Positions 48,414 to 55,590 of a DNA stretch of 64,000 nt are shown piece after piece (position 1 is the first letter of the stretch; every line of letters begins with the position of its first letter). The stretch is from SKLM01 sp964575455. Lineage in GTDB: Bacteria > Chloroflexota > Anaerolineae > B4-G1. The notes under the pieces are model-generated. The model made no database searches. It was not told the origin of the DNA and saw only the letters and a program-made list of their open reading frames with translations. The stretch is taken from NCBI GenBank assembly GCA_964575455.1, contig CAZNRX010000005.1:45241-109240 (forward strand), in the 5' to 3' direction. A program made the position numbers and the translations under genes.

Positions 48414-50192
48414 CTAGAAGCTGCCCAGAAGCTCCTTCGCGGCCTCCACCAGGCTCTCCGCCGGGACGACCTCCAGATCGTCCGCCCAGCGCGCTTTTAG
48501 CTCCACGCCTCCTCGTTCTAGGCTGCGTCGACTGACCGTGGCTCGGACGGGACACCCGATCAGATCAGCGTCGGTGAACTTGACGCCGGCGCTTTCCTCT
48601 CGATTGTCGAACAGCACCTCCAGCCCTGCATCCTCGAGTTGGGCACAGAAGGCCTCGGCCTGCCGCTCAGTCTCCTCGTTGGTCCCCAGCGTCAGCAGAT
48701 GGACGTCGAAGGGGGCCAGCGATGGAGGCCAGATGATCCCGTAGTCGTCGTGGTGCATCTCGATTGTGGCTGCCAGGAGCCGGCCCACGCCGATGCCGTA
48801 GGAGCCCATGACGATCGGTCTTTCCTCCCCCTCAGGATCCAGGTAGGTGGCTCCGACAGGCTCGGCGTAGTGGGTGCCCAACTTGAAGCAGTGCCCCAGT
48901 TCGATGGCCGAGTCCGCTGCCAGGGTTCCCTCGCATTCTGGGCAGAGATGACCAGCTTTGGCCTGGGCGATGTCCTCCATGATGGTGACCGCAAAGTCGC
49001 GCGGGTAGTTGACGCCAACCAGGTGGTAGCCATCCCGATTTGCACCCGCGACGAAGTTGCTCCCGTGCTGGATGGAGGGGTCGGCTATCACGAGGACACC
49101 GGTGGCGTCCATGGACTCCCGCACCTCCAGGCCGACTGGCGAGCCGTACCCGGGCTCGGCCCCAACTCGGCGGACGTCCCTTTCGAGCGCTGGCTCCAGG
49201 GTGGCGCCGTCCAGGAGTTTCCGCAGCTTGGTCTCGTTGACGTCCAGGTCACCGCGGATCAGAACCAGCACCAGCTCACCTTCATCTCTCCTCCTGTCGA
49301 GCCTTCCTGTTTCCGTGTCTTCTTCCCTTCGTCCCTTCGCGTTGTAGAAGACCACCTTGAGCGTCTTGCTCGTTGGCACTCCGACGAAGTCCGCCACGTC
49401 GGCGATGGTCTTGCAGTCCGGGGTGGCCAGGGGCACCGGGTCCTCCAGCGGCTCAGATTCGACCGCCGGCAGCCGGAAGCTAGCGCGCTCTGCATTGGCT
49501 GCGTAGTCGCACGCTTCACAATGTATGAAGGTGTCCTCTCCATCGGGGTGCGGCAACATGAACTCGTGCGAGTCGGCCCCTCCCATCATGCCCGTGTCGG
49601 CCTCGACGGAGATCGGATCGAGCCCGCAGCGAGCGAAGATGCGCTCGTAGGCCTCAATGATGCGGGGGTAGAATGCGTCCAGGCCTTCTACGTCCGCGTC
49701 CAGGCTGTAGGCATCCTTCATACGGAACTCACGGACGCGCAGGAGCCCCCCTCGGGGGCGGGGTTCGTCCCGTATCTTGGTCTGAATGTGATAGACCGCC
49801 TTGGGGAGGTCGCGGTAGGATAGAATCTCCCGCCGTGCCAGCTCCGCCACGATCTCCTCGTGGGTCATCGCCAGGGCGTACTCCCGATCTCCTCGGTCCT
49901 TGACGCGCACAAGCGCCGGTCCGACGCTGTCCCAGCGCCCTGTTGCCTTCCAGAGCTCGGCCGGATGGAGGACGGGCATCTTCATCTCCTGCGCGCCTAC
50001 TGCCTCCATCTCCTCGTGCAGAATCGCCTCGATCTTCCGGGCGATGCGCCAGCCGAGTGGCAAATAGCTGTAGAGTCCGGCGCCGACGAAGCGCACCAGG
50101 CCAGCACGAACGGCCAGCTTGTGGCTGGTCAGCTCCGTGCCTGCGGGAGCCTCGCGCAGCGTACGTCCGAAAAGTTGCGACATCCTCAGCAT
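48414..50192 (-). CDS. proS: Prolyl-tRNA synthetase (bacterial type)
   Basis: About 592 residues of class II ProRS. Motif 2 and 3 regions are visible (RDEPRPRGGLLRVREFRMKDAY, GSYGIGVGRLLAATIE). It also has the inserted YbaK-like editing domain (about 220-390), and a C-terminal anticodon-binding domain. AAAGGAGG fixes the ATG at 50192 rather than 50210. Inside the editing domain the segment AKGRREEDTETGRLDRRRDEG (about residue 290-310) looks like low-complexity coding of a degenerate dispersed repeat. It is co-transcribed with the DUF1028 gene, whose stop overlaps the longer proS frame. Confidence 0.95.
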   Translation of the reverse strand: MLRMSQLFGRTLREAPAGTELTSHKLAVRAGLVRFVGAGLYSYLPLGWRIARKIEAILHEEMEAVGAQEMKMPVLHPAELWKATGRWDSVGPALVRVKDRGDREYALAMTHEEIVAELARREILSYRDLPKAVYHIQTKIRDEPRPRGGLLRVREFRMKDAYSLDADVEGLDAFYPRIIEAYERIFARCGLDPISVEADTGMMGGADSHEFMLPHPDGEDTFIHCEACDYAANAERASFRLPAVESEPLEDPVPLATPDCKTIADVADFVGVPTSKTLKVVFYNAKGRREEDTETGRLDRRRDEGELVLVLIRGDLDVNETKLRKLLDGATLEPALERDVRRVGAEPGYGSPVGLEVRESMDATGVLVIADPSIQHGSNFVAGANRDGYHLVGVNYPRDFAVTIMEDIAQAKAGHLCPECEGTLAADSAIELGHCFKLGTHYAEPVGATYLDPEGEERPIVMGSYGIGVGRLLAATIEMHHDDYGIIWPPSLAPFDVHLLTLGTNEETERQAEAFCAQLEDAGLEVLFDNREESAGVKFTDADLIGCPVRATVSRRSLERGGVELKARWADDLEVVPAESLVEAAKELLGSF

Positions 50193-50206
50193 CAATGGCC
50201 TCCTTT

Positions 50207-51157
50207 TCACATTTCGGGGCGCACGGCGACGATCTGCTCCATCATCTCCGGATCGTCGCGCAGCAGCCCCGACGCCGGTAGGCGCTGGATTAACGTGCGC
50301 CAGTCCGGGTTCTGGGCGAAGACCTCCCGGAAGATCGGCAGTGCCTGCTCTACGCGCCCCAGATCTGCCAACGTGACGGCCTGCCAGAAGGGCAGCTCTT
50401 CGATCCGGGGAGCCATCGTGGCGGCGGTTCGGTAGGCCTCTAGCGCCTGCTCAACCTGCCCCTTGCCCAGAAGCTCGTCGCCGCGGTTCATGTGCTCATA
50501 GGCACGGTGAAGGGTCAGCAGTCGCTTCAGCTCCTGAATCGGGTCTGCATGATCCTCGACGCGCAGCTCAACCACCGTGTCGGCCCACGATCGGCCGCTT
50601 GACTCCGCTTTCACGATCAGCAGTGCCGCGCTTTGTCGGCCACGGATATCGCCTCCGGCACCCTGTCCAGCTTCCAGGGCTGCCACCATCCGCTGGGCGA
50701 GATCACCGGTCGCGCTGCGATAGGCATCGGCCATGGCCGGCCAGACGCCCGGGGCAGCCATCATGTTGGCCTGAGTGGAGAACGCCTCTCCGATGGTATG
50801 CCCGGCATCGGCGATGCAGCGCTCACCGGTGTGCGCTGCGATCTGGCCCGCGGCATCGACCATGGCCACCTGCCGCAGGGCTCGACCCTCGTCGGCAGTG
50901 AGCAGCGCTTTCAGGGCTTGCGGTGCGGACTTCCCGCCGCGCATGAGATCCAAGCCCAGCGGTCCATAGCTGATCTCGACCATCGCTTGCGTTGCCACGG
51001 CGCCAACGCCGGCCTCGGCCCACGTCACCACTGAGCCGACGGAGAACCAGTGTGACTGCACTGCCACCCCCATGTTGCCGCTCTGGGGATCGCGGGCCAC
51101 AATCGAGAACGTGTGAGCAAGCGCGGAGGGTGGTGCGAGCTTGTCTTGATCAGTCAT
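50207..51157 (-). CDS. DUF1028 Ntn-hydrolase-like protein
   Basis: A 316-residue protein. The N-terminal 220 residues are DUF1028 (HTFSIVARDPQSGNMGVAVQSHWFSVGSVV, QANMMAAPGVWPAMADAY), which has the Ntn-hydrolase fold. The C-terminus (about 235-316) contains TPR-like helices (YEHMNRGDELLGKGQVEQALEAY). The enzymatic reaction of the family is not established. AAGGAGGT lies just before the ATG. A strong promoter (51200-51228) precedes it and proS follows directly. Confidence 0.88.
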   Translation of the reverse strand: MTDQDKLAPPSALAHTFSIVARDPQSGNMGVAVQSHWFSVGSVVTWAEAGVGAVATQAMVEISYGPLGLDLMRGGKSAPQALKALLTADEGRALRQVAMVDAAGQIAAHTGERCIADAGHTIGEAFSTQANMMAAPGVWPAMADAYRSATGDLAQRMVAALEAGQGAGGDIRGRQSAALLIVKAESSGRSWADTVVELRVEDHADPIQELKRLLTLHRAYEHMNRGDELLGKGQVEQALEAYRTAATMAPRIEELPFWQAVTLADLGRVEQALPIFREVFAQNPDWRTLIQRLPASGLLRDDPEMMEQIVAVRPEM

Positions 51158-51199
51158 CTTACCTCCTTCTTGGGTGACATAAACCTATCCTTGAGGGAG

Positions 51200-51228
51200 A
51201 GTATAGCGCACCTTCGCTGACTGGTCAA
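51200..51228 (-). promoter_or_regulatory. Promoter of the DUF1028-proS operon
   Basis: On the minus strand TTGACC (51223-51228), a 17-base spacer and TATACT (51200-51205), 43 bases before the DUF1028 ATG. Confidence 0.75.
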
Positions 51229-51355
51229 AGCCGAGTTTCGTGCCAGATCTTCAGTGGGTACACTTGCAACTTCCACCTCTCAGGGTACAATCCATCAGGC
51301 ACCTCGCCGACTGTCAGCAAAGGCAAGGTTCGACCATAGTGCAGGAGGCGTAGAC

Positions 51356-52069
51356 GTGATTCCATTGAGGGATAACATCCCCTCTCGCCGATTCCCGATC
51401 GTCAATACCAGCCTGATCGCCCTCAACGTGGTTGTTTTCCTGTTCGAGTTCGTCGTGTTGAGTGCGGATCCCCTCCATCAATTCACCATGGCCTGGGGAC
51501 TGGTTCCGGCGGAGTTCTGGCAGTTCGACGGCCTCCATCCGTGGATCACTCTGTTCACCTCGATGTTCCTCCACGGAGGCTGGTGGCACCTGATCTCCAA
51601 CATGCTGGCGCTCTATATCTTCGGTGACAACATTGAGGACCGCGTTGGACACGTGGCGTATGTGTTCTTCTACCTTGCCAGCGGCCTAGTGGCGGCTGGA
51701 GCCCACCTGGTAGCCTATTCGGAGTCGACGATTCCGACGGTCGGGGCCAGCGGGGCCATCGCGGGTGTGCTTGGAGCGTATCTGGTGCTCTTTCCACAGG
51801 CCCGGGTGCTCACGCTGGTGCCTGTCTTCTACTTCCTCCGGCTGATAGAGATTCCGGCCTTGATCTATCTCGGCTTCTGGTTTGTCTCCCAGCTGTTCAA
51901 TGGCATCTTCGCCTTAACCGCGGCTGGCGTCTTCCAGAGTGGGGGTGTGGCGTGGTGGGCTCATATTGGTGGCTTCGTCTTCGGCCTGGTTATCATCCGC
52001 CTCATCACGCCATGGCGGAGAGCTGAGGTGATGGGGCGTTATCACCCCTGGCAGGATGATCGATGGTAG
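51356..52069 (+). CDS. Rhomboid-family intramembrane serine protease
   Basis: About 237 residues with six or seven membrane helices. The catalytic Ser lies in TVGASGAIAGVLGAYLV and the His in WWAHIGGFVFG. The HGGWWHLISNMLALYIFG loop is diagnostic. The start is taken as GTG 51356, supported by GGAGG 12 bases upstream and by the family N-terminus VIPLRDNIPSRRFPIVN; the frame is open to 51254. It cleaves membrane proteins within or near the bilayer; its substrates are unknown. Confidence 0.92.
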   Translation: MIPLRDNIPSRRFPIVNTSLIALNVVVFLFEFVVLSADPLHQFTMAWGLVPAEFWQFDGLHPWITLFTSMFLHGGWWHLISNMLALYIFGDNIEDRVGHVAYVFFYLASGLVAAGAHLVAYSESTIPTVGASGAIAGVLGAYLVLFPQARVLTLVPVFYFLRLIEIPALIYLGFWFVSQLFNGIFALTAAGVFQSGGVAWWAHIGGFVFGLVIIRLITPWRRAEVMGRYHPWQDDRW

Positions 52070-53873
52070 GATGAAAGCCCGCTTGGGTACGTCGGACATC
52101 GCGCTGCTCCTGCTCATCGTCGGCCTGGCTATTCTGTTGGTTGGTTCCATGTTGGGCTTCGAGGCGCGATGCGCCAACCGCATCTACCCTGCTGTGTCGG
52201 TCTGGGGCACCGATGTGGGCGGGCTCCGTCCGGAGGTGGCGGCGGACAGGCTGGAGACCCACGTGATGCTCCAGGAGCCGCTCGTGACGCTGCACGGACC
52301 TGATCGCTCCTGGGACGTCCACCCTCACGACCTGGGGCTCCGTCTTGAGTCACGGTCGACGCTGACCCAGGCCTACCGGCTGGGACGAGGGATGTCTTGG
52401 TCTGAGAATCTGCTCTCTCATGTGGAGCTGTTGGCCCTCGGAGCGAACCTGCCGCCCGTTTTCGTCTACGATGAATCCGAGGCTCGCCTCTATCTGGAGG
52501 CGTTGGCCCCGGAGGTCAACGTCAAGGCATCCGATGCCGGGCTCGCTTTCGAGGGAACCAGACCAGTGGTCGAGCCGGCCCGAGCGGGCCGGCGCCTGGA
52601 TGTGGACGCGACCCTGGTGTCGCTCTCGCCAGCCCTGACGCACCTGAAGCCGGCCGAGATATCCCTGGTGATGGAGGAGATCCCGCCCACCATCAGCGAC
52701 GCCGAGCGAGCGCGCGCTGAAGCGCACCATCTTCTGGATGGTTCCCTGACCCTCACGATAGCCGATCCTCGCGAGAGGGACCCGGGTCCCTGGGTGATCT
52801 CCCCCGAGGAGTTGGTCGAGATGCTGGAGGTGCGGTCTGAGGGTGGGACGCTCCACGTGAGCTTGAATCGGGATGCCCTTCGCCTGTATCTGCAGAAGCT
52901 GGCGCCGGCCCTGGCCATCGACCCCGTGGATGCCCGCTTCCATTTCAACGAGGCGACAGGGGAGCTGGAGCCGATCACGGAAAGCGGGGAGGGACGCGCG
53001 CTCGACGTGGCGGCCAGCGTGGATCGCATCGTGGATGCGGCACAGGGTGGCGATAGACACGTGCCGCTGGTGGTGAATAGCATCCCGCCGCGCTACGCGG
53101 ACACCGCAAGCGCCGAGGAGCTGGGCATCGTCGATCTCGTGGCCACCGGCGAGTCGTACTTCATTGGCTCGCCATCCGGACGTGATCATAACATCCGTCT
53201 GGCGGTCACCAGGTTCGACGGGGTGGTGATTCCCCCGGGTGAGACGTTCTCCTTCAACCACTATCTGGGGGAGGTGACGGCCGAGGCTGGCTACGATGAA
53301 TCGTACATCACCGCCGGGGAGCAGCTGGAGATGGGGATCGGCGGCGGCATCTGCCAGGTGAGCACAACGGCCTTCCGCGCCGCGTTCTGGGGGGGCTGCC
53401 CGATCACCGAGCGCTGGCCCCACGGCCAGCGGGTGAGCTACTATGAGCTGCGTGGGGGCGGGATCGGCATGGACGCCACCGTCTACTCTCCGCACGTGGA
53501 CCTGAAGTTCGTCAACGATCGCTCGGACCCGCTGCTGATCGAGACTGAGGTTGGAGAGGGGACGCACCGCCTCGTCTTCCGCTTCTACTCCACCGACGAC
53601 GGCCGGCGAGTGGAGAAGGAGGATCCAGTGATCACCGACGAGGCCGAACCGGGTCCTCCGATCTATGAGCTGGATGAGGATCTGCAGCCTGGAACAGTCA
53701 TCAAGTGGCAGTCGCCGGTGGACGGCCTGACAGCCACCGTCGAGCGCTGGGTCTATGACGCGTCAGGCGATGTGCTCCACCATGACACCTTTGTCAGCGA
53801 GTACGAGCCACGCCGCGCCGCCTACCACTACGGCCCCGGCTACGAGCCGCCCGAGGAAGATATCGAACCGTAG
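52056..53873 (+). CDS. VanW-family cell-wall protein with peptidoglycan-binding-4 domains
   Basis: About 605 residues. One N-terminal helix (ALLLLIVGLAILLVGSMLG) anchors it outside the membrane. Two peptidoglycan-binding-4 modules (about 55-200 and 220-350) precede a VanW domain (about 395-545: PPGETFSFNHYLGEVT, GGGICQVSTTAFRAAF, GMDATVYSPHVDLKFVND). The protein is a YoaR/VanW-type cell-wall factor whose biochemical role is undefined. The ATG at 52056 overlaps the rhomboid gene; an ATG at 52071 is equally possible. Its architecture partly duplicates the first half of the L,D-transpeptidase at 22465. Confidence 0.9.
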   Translation: MIDGRMKARLGTSDIALLLLIVGLAILLVGSMLGFEARCANRIYPAVSVWGTDVGGLRPEVAADRLETHVMLQEPLVTLHGPDRSWDVHPHDLGLRLESRSTLTQAYRLGRGMSWSENLLSHVELLALGANLPPVFVYDESEARLYLEALAPEVNVKASDAGLAFEGTRPVVEPARAGRRLDVDATLVSLSPALTHLKPAEISLVMEEIPPTISDAERARAEAHHLLDGSLTLTIADPRERDPGPWVISPEELVEMLEVRSEGGTLHVSLNRDALRLYLQKLAPALAIDPVDARFHFNEATGELEPITESGEGRALDVAASVDRIVDAAQGGDRHVPLVVNSIPPRYADTASAEELGIVDLVATGESYFIGSPSGRDHNIRLAVTRFDGVVIPPGETFSFNHYLGEVTAEAGYDESYITAGEQLEMGIGGGICQVSTTAFRAAFWGGCPITERWPHGQRVSYYELRGGGIGMDATVYSPHVDLKFVNDRSDPLLIETEVGEGTHRLVFRFYSTDDGRRVEKEDPVITDEAEPGPPIYELDEDLQPGTVIKWQSPVDGLTATVERWVYDASGDVLHHDTFVSEYEPRRAAYHYGPGYEPPEEDIEP

Positions 53874-53896
53874 GTCGGTCCTTCCGCTTCTCGCGT

Positions 53897-53938
53897 CGGC
53901 TTCGTGTCCTTCGTGTTGTTCTCGCGTCCTTCGTGTTG
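53897..53938. repeat. TTCGTG-type dispersed repeat
   Basis: GGCTTCGTGTCCTTCGTGTT followed by a CGCGTCCTTCGTGTT unit, between the VanW and lactate permease genes. Confidence 0.7.
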
Positions 53939-54015
53939 GTCAGAGCTGAGCCAGCGAGGACGTCGGGAGAATGCCTTCAGCCGCGATATTCTGGTAGAGG
54001 CCGAGGGGGCAAGTT

Positions 54016-55584
54016 TCAGCGCCCATACACGTAGATCGCTGCGCCAGTCGCCAGAGCGAGAACGGCCACAATGGCCAAGCCATAGCGCATGACGGTCTGT
54101 AGCGCCGGGCCCTCCTCTGCCTCCACTGTGCTGCAGCCCACGATCACCTTGGCCGGGGCGAACGCAGAGCCGATGGCGGCGCCCGCCGTCTGACCGGCCA
54201 GGATGATGAGCGGGCTGACGCCAACCAGCGCCGCCACGCTCTGCTGGAGATCCCCGAAGATGACGTTGGAGTTCGTGTTGGACCCGGTCATGAAGGCTCC
54301 CAGAGCCCCGATGAAGGGTGCCACCAGCGGGAAGGCCGGACCGGCCAGCTGCGCGATACCGTTGGCTAGCTGGTGCGTCATCCCTGCGTGCTCCATCGTC
54401 ACCGCCATGCCCACCATAGCTGCCGTCCCCAGGCTGGAGCGGATCGCGCGGCTCCCCACGCCCCGCCCGATGCGCCTGGCAGTTCCCGGTCCGTAGTAAC
54501 CACGTCGGCGGTACAGCACGTACGTGGCGAGGGAGGCGTACACCAGAAGCGCCCCAGGGTGACCGAAGACGTTGATGGTGCGGCCCTCCTCCGCCGGGAC
54601 GACCCAGCCGCGGCCCGTGGCCAGCCTGGGAAACTGCACTCGAAGCACCACCTGGCCCAGGAGATCGTGCACCTGTGGCACGAGCTGTGCCAGGAGCACG
54701 ATCGCTATCAGCAGCGCGTAGGGAACCAGCGCCCAACCGAGCGGTATGGTCAACTCGTGACCTTCGTGTTCGTGGGTTTCGTGATGATCTTGGCCAAGTC
54801 CGATTCGTGACTTTTGTGTCGGCTGCCAGCGGGCCCAGGCCACACCGATCACCAGTCCGATCAAGCCTGCCGTCATTGCTCCGATTGACCAGAGGCCGTT
54901 GGTGACGGCTACGTACTGTGTCACCGCCATGGGCAAGCCGATGACGAAGAGCGTCAGCAGGCCCGATCGGAGTGCTCGCTTGCCGCCTGCCGCCCATAAC
55001 GTTGCGGCACCGCAGCCCAGGCACGCGAGGCCGAGCATGACCGCGCTCCACGAGGCCAGTGAGGCCCCGCTCCGCCCTGTGGCCGCCATGAGGGCGAAGA
55101 ACGACGAGCCCAGAGAGCCGAACGTGATGGCCCAGGGATGCCCCACCGAGGGTATCACAATCGCGGCCAAGGGAGGGAAACCAAGCCCGACGAGAAGTGG
55201 CGCGATGACGGCCACCGGCACCCCAAACCCGCTTACGCCCTGCAAGAAGGTGCCGAAGACCCAGCCGAGGAGGAGAGCCTGCATGCCTCGGTCCGGCGTC
55301 AGCCGCGGGAGCCCTTCGCCGATGGCCTCTACCGCCCCTGCTTCGTCGGTGGTGCGGTAGAAGAGAAGCGCACCCCAGATGACGTAGAGGACGAAGAACG
55401 TCAGCAACAGGCCCTTCAACTGGGCGTAGCCCAGCAAGCGCCCCCCGGCGCCAAAGCGAACCACAGCTACGAGAAGCGCGACCGCCCAGCCGACCGCCCC
55501 AGCCTGCGCACCTCCCCAGCGGAAGCGGAGCATCAGGATCAGGACGGCCAGCACCGGCAGGAATGCGAGGATCCAGTCGACCAT
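54016..55584 (-). CDS. L-lactate permease family transporter
   Basis: A 522-residue LctP-type permease with 12-14 membrane helices, which would import lactate or glycolate. Family signatures are TFLQGVSGFGVPVAVIAPLL, PSVGHPWAITFGSLGSSF, and the C-terminal GAFMTGSNTNSNVIFGDLQ and GSAFAPAKVIVGCSTV. A 15-residue hydrophilic stretch in a cytoplasmic loop (LGQDHHETHEHEGHELT) is encoded by a TTCGTG-type repeat at 54755-54819. No lactate dehydrogenase gene is nearby. Confidence 0.92.
   Translation of the reverse strand: MVDWILAFLPVLAVLILMLRFRWGGAQAGAVGWAVALLVAVVRFGAGGRLLGYAQLKGLLLTFFVLYVIWGALLFYRTTDEAGAVEAIGEGLPRLTPDRGMQALLLGWVFGTFLQGVSGFGVPVAVIAPLLVGLGFPPLAAIVIPSVGHPWAITFGSLGSSFFALMAATGRSGASLASWSAVMLGLACLGCGAATLWAAGGKRALRSGLLTLFVIGLPMAVTQYVAVTNGLWSIGAMTAGLIGLVIGVAWARWQPTQKSRIGLGQDHHETHEHEGHELTIPLGWALVPYALLIAIVLLAQLVPQVHDLLGQVVLRVQFPRLATGRGWVVPAEEGRTINVFGHPGALLVYASLATYVLYRRRGYYGPGTARRIGRGVGSRAIRSSLGTAAMVGMAVTMEHAGMTHQLANGIAQLAGPAFPLVAPFIGALGAFMTGSNTNSNVIFGDLQQSVAALVGVSPLIILAGQTAGAAIGSAFAPAKVIVGCSTVEAEEGPALQTVMRYGLAIVAVLALATGAAIYVYGR
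54755..54819. repeat. TTCGTG-type repeat inside the lactate permease gene
   Basis: CTCGTGACCTTCGTGTTCGTG, then TTTCGTGATG and ATTCGTGACTTTTGTG. On the coding strand it yields the DHHETHEHEGHE loop in frame. Confidence 0.65.
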
Positions 55585-55590
55585 AGAAGT

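Noticed and set aside
53840..55051. 403-aa open frame on the minus strand
   Set aside because: It overlaps the lactate permease in another frame and has a low-complexity Arg/Gly composition typical of a GC-rich shadow.
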